Shown one piece after another: positions 52,058 to 60,109 of a DNA stretch of 64,000 nucleotides. Both the position numbers and the translations under genes were made by a program. Source of the stretch: Paenibacillus guangzhouensis (GTDB lineage: Bacteria > Bacillota > Bacilli > Paenibacillales > Paenibacillaceae); contig NZ_CP045293.1 of assembly GCF_009363075.1 (NCBI RefSeq), positions 4,892,501 through 4,956,500 on the forward strand, written 5' to 3'. The first letter of the stretch is position 1. Every line of letters begins with the position of its first letter. The notes beneath the pieces are model-generated. The model saw nothing but the letters and a program-made list of their open reading frames with translations, had not been told where the DNA came from and did no database searches.

Positions 52058-53953
52058 CTAATTCGTCCACTTCAACGACTGGAACACACTCTGAATCGCC
52101 TTTTCGTTCACGTCCGTCCGATTTGCCTTCATGACCGTCGATAGCAGCGAGTATACCTTGCCATTCTTCACAATGACGTACTGCTCGTAATGCGCCTCTT
52201 TGCCGTCCAGCACGATCTTGTAAGCCGGTTGGCCTGCAAGCGTCGTCGAGTCCGTGCTCGTTACCGTGTAATTCTTATACAAAATGCGTTGCTGCTCGTA
52301 GACATACTTGTATGCTTCGACCTCTTCGCTAAGCGTACGATCCGATGGATTAACCGATACTTCGAATGAACCGCCTGGGAAATGGTACTGTACTTTCCCC
52401 GGATCGGATGCACCGTACTCACTCTCGATACGCGTCCAATAATTTGGAATTGTTAAGGAATATGCATTCTTCTTGGACGATTTCACCGTCGTAAGGCTAC
52501 GGTCGACATAAGCCCGTGTATCCTCGAGGAAGCCAAAGTTGCTGCTCAGTTCTTTCGTATTCAGCTTAATGCCCTTCACCAACGTACCGAACAAACTGTC
52601 GGCAGCCTTATTTTTCGCATCATAATCATATTGAATCAGATACTTGTAAGATCCGGCAATCAAGAAAATCTCCGACTGCACGTACGTATCTTCACCGGTA
52701 GTGAATTGATATTTCTTCAGCAAGCCCTCTTGCCCATCCACCTTAATCGGCTCGGTCGTCAGCAGCTTCCATGCGTCCGGTACGAACACATCTTTGAAAT
52801 ATTGATCCATCTGGCCTGCCCACGCATCCAGCTTGAGTCCTGATGCAGCCGATGAGATATCGAATGTCAATTGCGCAGTACCGTCATCATTGCCGAAAAT
52901 CAAATCCTCCGGATACAATTCCCACGAAGCCGGCACATTCACCGTTACGCCGTAGTCGCTATTGACGACTTTGCGCATCCCGCCTACAACCGTAGACAAA
53001 TCTTTCAGCTTCGCATTCCCCTTGTCATACGCAGGTCGGAACGAATTGAGCAAATCATTGTGCTTCGCCAGATCCTTATAGTTCTTCGCTAAGCCATCGC
53101 TGTAATACAGCTCATAATATGTATCATTCGCGTAATATCCCCGGATCGCGCTATACACGCCATCCTCACCTTTGGAGATCACTTGCGCATACGGGGTTGT
53201 CCCGCTCTTCACTGTCTTCTTATCAACGACCAAGCCGTTCTCCGAGAGCGCAGCATTCGTCAATTGCTTTAGAAGATCATCATCCGTCATCTTGTCATCG
53301 ACCTTCGAGACGGATACAGCCAGCAGATACGTCCCCTTCTCATCAGTAAAAGAAACATAATCATCCGCTTCGCTCTGGAATTGCTTCACGAGGCCCGTCG
53401 GATAGCGCATCGACCAGGAATAGTAGCTGTCGCCAATCATCGTCTTGCCCGCATCGCTATCGATGCCGCCAATCGCCCCGGTTCCCGCATTCCCATCCAA
53501 ATTGGCGGTAATGACAATCGTGTGATCCGCATCCACCTTAACGTTCGCAGCGAGCGCATCCGTGACGACGCGCATCGGCACCATCACGACGCCGTTAACC
53601 AACTGCGGTGCTGCCCCGGTTGGGACGGTACGTCCATCAACCGTCGCATTTGTACTGCCGATCACGAATTGAATCGTATGGTCACCGGAAGTAATCGTAA
53701 TTTTTTTATTATTTTCGAACGAAAATTCCACTTGGAACGCCTTCGTAATCAGCGAGAGCGGTACCATCGTCGTCCCCTTCTCCGTATAAGGCTTCGCAAT
53801 ACTGATTCGCTGACCATTCAATGTTGCGTTTGTGCTGCCCAGCTTGAACTTCAATTCTACACTGTCACCCGCACCTGCCATTGCAACGCCTGGCATGACC
53901 ATCGTGAACGCCAAGACAAGACAGATTAACCAACCGCTTAACTTTTTCCCCAT
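52058..53953 (-). CDS. Secreted stalk-domain (copper amine oxidase N-like) protein
   Basis: A 631-residue secreted protein starting at ATG 53953 (GAGGGGAAGC upstream). The signal peptide has hydrophobic core WLICLVLAFTMVMPGVAMA, cleaved near AMA-GA. Residues about 20-140 hold two stalk/copper-amine-oxidase N-like repeats (VPLSLITKAFQVEFS, VPMRVVTDALAANVK). The rest is a long region with PsbP/lipoprotein-like repeats of unknown function (SWELYPEDLIFGNDDG; YWTRIESEYGASD), possibly two or three similar domains of about 150 residues. Such stalk modules are common on Paenibacillus secreted proteins and are thought to position enzymes at the wall. The gene directly precedes htrA on the transcript order, separated by 20 bases. 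Confidence 0.72.
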   Translation of the reverse strand: MGKKLSGWLICLVLAFTMVMPGVAMAGAGDSVELKFKLGSTNATLNGQRISIAKPYTEKGTTMVPLSLITKAFQVEFSFENNKKITITSGDHTIQFVIGSTNATVDGRTVPTGAAPQLVNGVVMVPMRVVTDALAANVKVDADHTIVITANLDGNAGTGAIGGIDSDAGKTMIGDSYYSWSMRYPTGLVKQFQSEADDYVSFTDEKGTYLLAVSVSKVDDKMTDDDLLKQLTNAALSENGLVVDKKTVKSGTTPYAQVISKGEDGVYSAIRGYYANDTYYELYYSDGLAKNYKDLAKHNDLLNSFRPAYDKGNAKLKDLSTVVGGMRKVVNSDYGVTVNVPASWELYPEDLIFGNDDGTAQLTFDISSAASGLKLDAWAGQMDQYFKDVFVPDAWKLLTTEPIKVDGQEGLLKKYQFTTGEDTYVQSEIFLIAGSYKYLIQYDYDAKNKAADSLFGTLVKGIKLNTKELSSNFGFLEDTRAYVDRSLTTVKSSKKNAYSLTIPNYWTRIESEYGASDPGKVQYHFPGGSFEVSVNPSDRTLSEEVEAYKYVYEQQRILYKNYTVTSTDSTTLAGQPAYKIVLDGKEAHYEQYVIVKNGKVYSLLSTVMKANRTDVNEKAIQSVFQSLKWTN

Positions 53954-53973
53954 CGCTGCTTCCCCTCTCACTT

Positions 53974-55125
53974 CTAGCTCTGCTCCGTTAATTGAAGCTT
54001 ACGTTCGACCAGATCGCCGCCGGATTGCATCATCAGCTTCACGGTCTGGCCAGGCATATATCCCTTGAACATTTCATTGATATCAAGCATGGTCGTCACT
54101 TGTTTGCCATTGATCGAATAAAGCACATCGCCTGCCTTCACCCCAGCTTTCGCTGCCGCATCTGAATCGACGCGTGTTACCGTAAGCGGTTCGTTCGTCG
54201 GCAGACCGACAATCGCAGACCAGCTCTCCTCCATGTCGAACCCAAGCGCTGGACGTTTCACTTTGCCATATTGCATGAGCTGATTCACGATATACTGCAC
54301 CGTGTTCGTCGGTATGGAGAAGCCCATGTTCTCAACCCCGATAGCGGAATACTTCAGCGAGTTGATCCCGACGACCTCACCCTTCATATTAACGAGCGGA
54401 CCGCCGCTGTTCCCCGGGTTAATCGCCGCATCTGTCTGAATCAGCTTGTAGATCGAATCCACACTGCGATTTAAGCCACTGATCACCCCTACCGTTGCCG
54501 AGTTCCGGAATGAAAACGATATCGGCGTTCCCAGGGCCACAACCGACTCCCCTACCTCAACGCTGGCCGTGGATGGAGCGAATACCGCCGGGGTCAGATT
54601 TTTCGCGTTAATCTGAATGATGGCAATATCGCTAACCTCATCGACGAACTGCTTCACTATCGTATAGGACTTCCCATCCGACATCACAACCACGGCATTC
54701 TTCAAGCCGCTGACGACATGAGCGTTCGTGACGATCCACCCGTCCTTCTTCAGCACCACACCTGTTCCATGCGCAAGATTATACCGGTCGGATGTATCGA
54801 CCTCACCGCCTTCGGATACTTTACCAATGATCGCGACAACCGAAGGAGATAGCTTCTTCACAATCGAAGGAACGGAATTCCCCGATTTATATTGATAGGT
54901 TTGGCTCTTCGCGTCATAGACGCCCTGTCCGCCCAGCTGGCTGACGAGAGAGCTCGCCTTCACATAGACTTGTCCATCCACGACTTTCGCTTCTAGCTGT
55001 GCATCGCTAGATTGACCCGCCGCGAGCACACCTGCTGCATTGCTGAATACCATCAGCGCAATCGCACTCCCACATACCATCCGGCGCATCCGCGCGCGAT
55101 TCCCGCTCTTCATTCCTGACATCAT
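53974..55125 (-). CDS. HtrA-like S1C serine protease with a PDZ domain
   Basis: A 383-residue surface protease. A basic N-terminus and hydrophobic segment (CGSAIALMVFSNAAGVLAAG) act as signal or anchor. Residues 38-80 resemble part of a stalk domain. The trypsin-like domain has the full triad His136 (TNAHVV), Asp166 (VSDIAI) and Ser240 (NPGNSGGP). One PDZ domain follows (LGFDMEESW..., AGVKAGDVLYSINGKQV). It handles misfolded exported proteins. AAGGAGG precedes two adjacent ATGs; the second (55122) is slightly better spaced. Confidence 0.93.
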   Translation of the reverse strand: MMSGMKSGNRARMRRMVCGSAIALMVFSNAAGVLAAGQSSDAQLEAKVVDGQVYVKASSLVSQLGGQGVYDAKSQTYQYKSGNSVPSIVKKLSPSVVAIIGKVSEGGEVDTSDRYNLAHGTGVVLKKDGWIVTNAHVVSGLKNAVVVMSDGKSYTIVKQFVDEVSDIAIIQINAKNLTPAVFAPSTASVEVGESVVALGTPISFSFRNSATVGVISGLNRSVDSIYKLIQTDAAINPGNSGGPLVNMKGEVVGINSLKYSAIGVENMGFSIPTNTVQYIVNQLMQYGKVKRPALGFDMEESWSAIVGLPTNEPLTVTRVDSDAAAKAGVKAGDVLYSINGKQVTTMLDINEMFKGYMPGQTVKLMMQSGGDLVERKLQLTEQS

Positions 55126-55191
55126 TTGGCCTCCTTGTCCACTTTCCTAACTTGAGATACAAGTGGAATCTCGCACTCTCGCATTCTTGTG

Positions 55192-55219
55192 ATTATACTC
55201 TTTTTTCACAGCATGAAAA
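55192..55219 (-). promoter_or_regulatory. Predicted htrA promoter
   Basis: On the minus strand TTTTCA (55214-55219), 16 bases, TATAAT (55192-55197), giving a leader of about 60 bases. Confidence 0.6.
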
Positions 55220-55486
55220 GACTCAAATTGAACCCTTCGTTACCATACGAAATCGAAGAGCGGTTGGATGCATCATTTTGGAAAAAAGACGTATCTCAGT
55301 TGTAGCACACTCTTCCATTTATTTCAAAATAAAAGAATGTATAATTTTAGCGAATATCCTGTTCCACCCTTCATCCTTGATTTGAAAACCTCTATCATCC
55401 TACGCATCCACCCGAAGCAATATGACCTCTACACATCATCTTTACATAAGCGATATAACTTTCTTTTAGTCTAACAAACTTTTTGT

Positions 55487-55514
55487 TTGATTTTGGTAGA
55501 TCTTGTGCTATCAT
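55487..55514 (+). promoter_or_regulatory. Predicted promoter of the D-amino-acid operon
   Basis: TTGATT (55487-55492), 16 bases, TATCAT (55509-55514) with an extended TG just upstream. About 40 bases before the regulator's ATG. Confidence 0.55.
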
Positions 55515-55560
55515 GTGAACCATAACCACGTTATCAATAGAACGGAAGTGATGAATACAC

Positions 55561-56202
55561 ATGGAACGTATTGAAGCCGAATTTGAATTTCTGTCCTCAC
55601 TCGTTCGCGGGATTGCCGCCCAATTCGGGGAGAATTGCGAGGTTGTGCTTCATGATCTCACGAGGCCATACGACAGCACCATCGTCGCGATCGAAAATGG
55701 TCATGTCACAGGACGCAAGGTCGGTGACCCCGGCACGAACCTCGGCCTTGAGCTGCTGCGCGGACAATCGGACAGCGGTAACAAGATCAATTACGTCACG
55801 CAGACGAAGGACGGGCGGATTCTGCGCTCGACGTCGCTCTATATGCGGAATAGCGAAGGCACCGTCATCGGCTCGCTCTGCATCAATTACGACATTACCG
55901 ATCTGATGATGGCGGAGAAGACATTACAGTCCTTGACGGCAAGCGGACTTCAGCCTGAAGTGCGTGAGAGCTTTGTCTCCAACGTCTCCGATCTACTGGA
56001 TCAATTGATCCAAGAAGCGCAAGAGCAAGTCGGCAGACCTGTCGCCGCGATGACCAAGGAAGACAAAATGCGGCTCATCCAGCTGCTCGATCAGAAAGGC
56101 GCTTTTCTTATTAAAAAGGCGGGCGAAAAGATTTGCGGTTATTTGAATATCTCGAAGTATACGCTGTATAGCTATTTAGAAGAATCGAAAACAAGCGAAT
56201 AG
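55561..56202 (+). CDS. YheO/DauR-type PAS and helix-turn-helix regulator
   Basis: A 213-residue protein: an N-terminal YheO-like PAS domain (LSSLVRGIAAQFGENCEVVL, IGSLCINYDITDLMMAEKTL) and a C-terminal helix-turn-helix of the HTH_22 type (DKMRLIQLLDQKGAFLIKKA, ICGYLNISKYTLYSYLEE). The Pseudomonas member DauR controls D-arginine use. Its position ahead of three D-amino-acid genes suggests it senses a D-amino acid and regulates this operon. The gap to the next gene is about 90 bases. Confidence 0.85.
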   Translation: MERIEAEFEFLSSLVRGIAAQFGENCEVVLHDLTRPYDSTIVAIENGHVTGRKVGDPGTNLGLELLRGQSDSGNKINYVTQTKDGRILRSTSLYMRNSEGTVIGSLCINYDITDLMMAEKTLQSLTASGLQPEVRESFVSNVSDLLDQLIQEAQEQVGRPVAAMTKEDKMRLIQLLDQKGAFLIKKAGEKICGYLNISKYTLYSYLEESKTSE

Positions 56203-56293
56203 AGCCCTCATCGTTCACGTGCTTGTCTCCAACATCGATTCAGGCACATCGCGAAGGTTCGAATACGAACACTTATATGGAAGGAGAATCGCC

Positions 56294-57391
56294 ATGTCCA
56301 CACATTTGGAAACCCCTTGTATCGTGATCGATGCAGCCAAAGTACGTCAGAATATCGATCGGATGGCTCAGACCATCCAGTCGCACGGCGTGAAGCTTCG
56401 TCCGCATGCCAAGACGCATAAGATGCCCTCTGTCGCACAGTCGCAGCTCGAGGCTGGGTCACACGGTATTACCGTCGCCAAAGTCTCTGAAGCCGAGGTG
56501 ATGGCGGCTGGTGGCATCACCGACATCTTCATTGCCTACCCCCTCGTGACGCCATCCAAAATTGCACGTGCGATTGAGCTCAGCCGCTCTATCCGTCTCA
56601 TCATTGCTGTTGATAGCCTCGAGGGCGCACGTCGACTCTCCGAACAAGCTGCAGCGGCAGGAACCTCACTCGAAGTTCGCCTTGAGATCAATACGGGTCT
56701 TCGCCGTACCGGCGTGAACCCGGATCAGGCCGTCGCTTTGGGGCAACAAATCGATGCCTTCGACCATCTCCGACTCACCGGCATCTTCACCTTCCGCGGC
56801 GCGCTCATCGACGGCGCAGCGACACTCGATCTAGAACGTGCCGGCCGCGATGAAGGTGAATGGATGGTCCGAATCGCGACAGCCATGCGTGATGCTGGGC
56901 TGACCATTGAAGATGTGAGCGTCGGTTCTACCCCCACGGCGGCTTACGCGGCGGCGGTACCTGGCATTACGGAAGTTCGTCCTGGTACCTATGTCTATCA
57001 AGACCGGATGCAGGCCGCATTTGGTGTATGCGCTATCAACGATTGTGCGGCCAGCGTGCTCGTCACTGTCGTGAGCAGACCCAGCCCCGACCTCCTGGTG
57101 ATCGACGGCGGCAGCAAGACGTTCGCGACCGATGTCCAGCCGGGTACGGCTCCACTGCATCTCGTCGGCTTCGGCCATGTGATCGGTACACCAGAGGCCG
57201 TGCTTGAGCGGCTGAGCGAGGAACATGGCATGCTGCGCGTTCCAGCCGATTGTCCCTGGCAGGTCGGCGATCTGATACAGATCATCCCGAACCATATTTG
57301 CAGCACCGTGAATTTGCATAATCAAGTCATTTGGCAGGACCAAGGCGAATGGACAGCGATGCCTGTTCTAGGCCGCGGAATGCTGGAGTAG
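56294..57391 (+). CDS. D-threonine-aldolase/D-serine-dehydratase family PLP enzyme
   Basis: A 365-residue fold-type III PLP enzyme. ATG 56294 has AAGGAG 8 bases upstream; the frame further up is not conserved-looking. The PLP lysine is expected in RPHAKTHKMP (Lys40). Other parts: GITVAKVSEAEVMAAGGITD, FIAYPLV, and RLEINTGLRRTGV. The C-terminal metal-binding region is in DCPWQVGDLIQIIPNHICSTVNLHN, with His and Cys that suit a metal-dependent family. It cleaves D-3-hydroxyamino acids or dehydrates D-serine/D-threonine; the two activities cannot be told apart here. Confidence 0.86.
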   Translation: MSTHLETPCIVIDAAKVRQNIDRMAQTIQSHGVKLRPHAKTHKMPSVAQSQLEAGSHGITVAKVSEAEVMAAGGITDIFIAYPLVTPSKIARAIELSRSIRLIIAVDSLEGARRLSEQAAAAGTSLEVRLEINTGLRRTGVNPDQAVALGQQIDAFDHLRLTGIFTFRGALIDGAATLDLERAGRDEGEWMVRIATAMRDAGLTIEDVSVGSTPTAAYAAAVPGITEVRPGTYVYQDRMQAAFGVCAINDCAASVLVTVVSRPSPDLLVIDGGSKTFATDVQPGTAPLHLVGFGHVIGTPEAVLERLSEEHGMLRVPADCPWQVGDLIQIIPNHICSTVNLHNQVIWQDQGEWTAMPVLGRGMLE

Positions 57392-57425
57392 TTGAATATC
57401 GTAGTTTACAAAGGAGTGCAGCGCG

Positions 57426-59030
57426 ATGCTCGATCTCATGTTGAAAAACGGCAAAATTGTTGATGGAACTGGAAACCCCTGGATCGCTGGCGATGTAGGG
57501 ATTAAGCAAGGGCAAATCGTACAGGTTGGACAGCTCCAGCAGGAAGCCCACCGCACGATTGATGTACACGGTCAAGTCATTGCCCCAGGATTTATTGATG
57601 GCCACTGCCATTCGGATCTGATGATCCTCGATCATCCTTATAGCGAGATTAAGCTTCAGCAAGGCGTGACGACCGAAGTCGTCGGCAACTGCGGACTAGC
57701 GCCGGCCCCCTTCTTCCCGGAGACCGCAAGTCTGCTGCAGACCTACGTCGAGCCCATCCTGGGGAAGACGAAATGGAACTGGCCTTGGAAGACGGTCGAG
57801 CAATACATGGAGACACTCGCGAAGTCGAGTCCATCTGAAAATATCGCGACCTACGTAGCCCATGGCGCCCTCCGTATTGCTGTGATGGGTTTCGCGAACC
57901 GCCCTGCAACGCGTGAAGAGCTGGACCGAATGAAGCAGCTGCTGGAGGAAGGTCTCCGCGCTGGAGCCATCGGATTATCGATCGGATTGCTCTATGCGCC
58001 TGGCAGCTATACCTCTCGCGAAGAAATTGCCGAGTTATGCAGCGTCCTGCCTAAATATAATGGACTGTTTTCAACACATATCCGCGGCGAAGGCAATAAT
58101 CTGCTTCCTTCCATTGAAGAAGTGATCTGGATTGCGGAGAAGACTGGCGTATCACTGCACATTAGCCATTTGAAAGCAGCAGGCCGTGCCAACTGGGGCA
58201 AAATTCTCGAAGCGCTTGAACTCATCGAAGCAGCACGCGGCCGCGGCATGGATGTCACCGTCGATGTGTATCCATATAACGCTGGGTCGACCATGCTAAC
58301 GACCGTATTGCCGCCATGGGTGCTCGAAGGCGGGATCGAACGAACGCTGGAAGCTTTCCGTGACCCGTCGATTCGGCGTCGCGTACGCGAGGAATTAGGC
58401 AGCGAGCAGAAGGATTGGGATAACCTCGTCTATTCAACAGGTTGGCATAGCGTCTATCTTTCGGCGGTGCATACTGAAGCGAACCGTCCGCTGGAAGGCA
58501 AGCACATCGAGGAAATTAGTGAGCTTCGCGGACAACATCCGGTCGATTGCGTGATGGATTTGCTGCTGGAGGAAGGCGGACAAATCTCGATCGTCTACTT
58601 CCATATGTCCGATAGCGATGTGAAAGAAGTTATTCGCTATGATAAATCGCTGATCGCTTCCGACAGTCTGACCTGTGAGACAGGCAAGCCGCATCCGCGA
58701 TTGTATGGCTCCTTCCCACGGATCTTCGCTAAGTATGTACGCGAAGAGAAGACATTAACGCTCGAGCAGGCGGTCCGCAAAATGACCTCCTTCCCGGTCC
58801 AACGCTTCAAACTGGGCAAGCGCGGTCTCATCGTTCCAGGTTATATCGCGGATCTTGTCGTCTTCGACCCGGCGACCATTACCGACACTGCAACCTACCA
58901 GGACCCTCGTCAATATCCGACGGGCATCTCGGAGGTTATCGTTCGCGGTGAGCCGACGCTCTCGCATGGACGTCATACAAGAGCTCGTGAAGGTGCGTTT
59001 ATACCGGCTCAGCACTGCTGCCATCATTAA
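57426..59030 (+). CDS. N-acyl-D-amino-acid deacylase (D-aminoacylase)
   Basis: A 534-residue amidohydrolase: MLDLMLKNGKIVDGTGNPWI, then GFIDGHCHSDLM (His-x-His metal site), VTTEVVGNCGLAPAP with the metal-bridging Cys, and THIRGEGNNLLPSIEE, LHISHLKAAGRANWG and SDSLTCETGKPHPR later. It releases D-amino acids from N-acyl-D-amino acids, likely from peptidoglycan or D-peptide debris. Spaced 34 bases after the aldolase gene with AAAGGAG; co-transcribed. Confidence 0.92.
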   Translation: MLDLMLKNGKIVDGTGNPWIAGDVGIKQGQIVQVGQLQQEAHRTIDVHGQVIAPGFIDGHCHSDLMILDHPYSEIKLQQGVTTEVVGNCGLAPAPFFPETASLLQTYVEPILGKTKWNWPWKTVEQYMETLAKSSPSENIATYVAHGALRIAVMGFANRPATREELDRMKQLLEEGLRAGAIGLSIGLLYAPGSYTSREEIAELCSVLPKYNGLFSTHIRGEGNNLLPSIEEVIWIAEKTGVSLHISHLKAAGRANWGKILEALELIEAARGRGMDVTVDVYPYNAGSTMLTTVLPPWVLEGGIERTLEAFRDPSIRRRVREELGSEQKDWDNLVYSTGWHSVYLSAVHTEANRPLEGKHIEEISELRGQHPVDCVMDLLLEEGGQISIVYFHMSDSDVKEVIRYDKSLIASDSLTCETGKPHPRLYGSFPRIFAKYVREEKTLTLEQAVRKMTSFPVQRFKLGKRGLIVPGYIADLVVFDPATITDTATYQDPRQYPTGISEVIVRGEPTLSHGRHTRAREGAFIPAQHCCHH

Positions 59031-59082
59031 TTCGTTGTTACACCTTTTTCAATATGAACCACATTATTAGGAGGAACTGAAC

Positions 59083-59547
59083 ATGTCCAAAATCGAACAA
59101 CGTCTGCAAGAACTCGGCATTACCTTACCTGAGGTTGGTGAACCGAAATTCGCTTACCTGCCTTGTAATCAAACCGGCAACCTCGTCTATACGTCAGGCC
59201 ATGACTGCCGCATCAACGGTGTGTTGATGTATGAAGGGAAGCTCGGCAGCGACCTCACGATCGAGCAAGGACAAGAAGCAGCACGTCAAGTGATCATTAA
59301 CTGCCTCGCTGCATTGCGTGCGCACTTAGGCGACCTCGACCGTGTCGTGAAGGTTGTCAAAATGCTGGCATTCGTCAATAGCGCACCTGGTTTTGCCGAT
59401 CAGCCCTATGTCATCAACGGCGCATCGAACCTGCTTATTGATGTGTTCGGCGAGAGCGGCCGTCACGCACGTTCCGCGATTGGCACGAGTGATCTGCCTT
59501 TCCATACGCCAGTGGAGATTGAGATCATTGTCGAAGTTCGTGATTAA
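59083..59547 (+). CDS. RidA-family enamine/imine deaminase
   Basis: A 154-residue YjgF/RidA-type protein (YLPCNQTGNLVYTSGHDCRI, GEARQVIINCLAALRAHLG-like core, ARSAIGTSDLPFHTPVEIEI with the conserved Arg). It is the YjgF/chorismate-mutase-like variety of about 150 residues, longer than the 125-residue RidA. It removes reactive enamines formed when PLP enzymes dehydrate serine or threonine, fitting its partner dehydratase/aldolase. AGGAGG precedes the ATG. Last of the operon. Confidence 0.9.
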   Translation: MSKIEQRLQELGITLPEVGEPKFAYLPCNQTGNLVYTSGHDCRINGVLMYEGKLGSDLTIEQGQEAARQVIINCLAALRAHLGDLDRVVKVVKMLAFVNSAPGFADQPYVINGASNLLIDVFGESGRHARSAIGTSDLPFHTPVEIEIIVEVRD

Positions 59548-59572
59548 TCAAATCATACGATCGAACGCAAAA

Positions 59573-59598
59573 GACCCTCTGACAGCCGTCAGAGGGTC
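59573..59598. terminator. Bidirectional-type terminator between ridA and the small membrane gene
   Basis: An 11-bp perfect stem GACCCTCTGAC/GTCAGAGGGTC with AGCC loop. The minus-strand side runs into TTTT, so it best serves the leftward small gene and also ends the convergent ridA transcript. Confidence 0.85.
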
Positions 59599-59612
59599 CC
59601 TTCATGATTACG

Positions 59613-59822
59613 TTAAGCTAACCAACTTGTTTTAATCATCGCAACATCTGCAATCAAGAATACGATAAGACTTACCGTCGTGAATGCAATTGCGAATTTA
59701 TTCTTCACACGTTCGCTCAATAGACGTACAAGAGCCACTACGAGGATAAGCGTTGCGACAACCATGATGATATCGAACCACTCGAATTTCTTCGCAGCTT
59801 CTGCAGCTTCAGCTAACAACAT
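59613..59822 (-). CDS. Small two-helix membrane protein
   Basis: A 69-residue protein with GGGGG-rich ribosome site before the ATG. Residues 17-33 (DIIMVVATLILVVALVRL) and 44-62 (IAFTTVSLIVFLIADVAM) are two transmembrane helices with a short basic loop (SERVKNKF). No family is recognised. It is convergent with ridA and divergent from the sulfite reductase. Confidence 0.7.
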   Translation of the reverse strand: MLLAEAAEAAKKFEWFDIIMVVATLILVVALVRLLSERVKNKFAIAFTTVSLIVFLIADVAMIKTSWLA

Positions 59823-59998
59823 GCCGGGACCCCCTTGAAAATTCTCACAATTTACCTATCTTCATCTATGTTAGCGCCCAGTGCCAACATATGCAAGCAA
59901 AAAACACCAACTTTAACAAACTTGTCACCTATTATATCCCATTTTGCAATGAAACTAATCACATTCACCACCATGAATTTATTATTTCATTTATAACA

Positions 59999-60016
59999 AT
60001 TCCTTATAGGTGGAAT
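59999..60016. promoter_or_regulatory. ATTCC-N8-GGAAT inverted repeat upstream of the reductase promoter
   Basis: ATTCC (59999-60003) and GGAAT (60012-60016) flank 8 bases, centred about 25 bases upstream of the -35 box of the following gene. The spacing suits an activator site. CymR- or CysL-type sulfur regulators are possible ligands, but no consensus was checked. Confidence 0.4.
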
Positions 60017-60029
60017 CGATAATCGTTAA

Positions 60030-60058
60030 TTTACGCCAAACTGGAAATATGTTACGAT
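60030..60058 (+). promoter_or_regulatory. Predicted promoter of the nitrite/sulfite reductase gene
   Basis: TTTACG (60030-60035), 17 bases, TACGAT (60053-60058) with an extended TG. Weak boxes, consistent with need for an activator. Confidence 0.5.
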
Positions 60059-60109
60059 ATTCTATATTTCATACTGTTTTAATCGGAATTAGATTCAGGG
60101 GGGCTCCAG

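Larger units (their letters stand above)
55126..55560. other. Divergent promoter region of htrA and the D-amino-acid operon; no gene seen
   Basis: About 435 bases containing the minus-strand promoter of htrA (55192-55219) and the plus-strand promoter of the regulator (55487-55514). Short frames here lack ribosome sites or recognisable products. The middle part is AT-rich with no clear hairpin. Confidence 0.6.

Noticed and set aside
55152-55474. Two overlapping plus-strand frames between htrA and the D-amino-acid regulator
   Set aside because: No ribosome site, no domain and they overlap the divergent promoter region.
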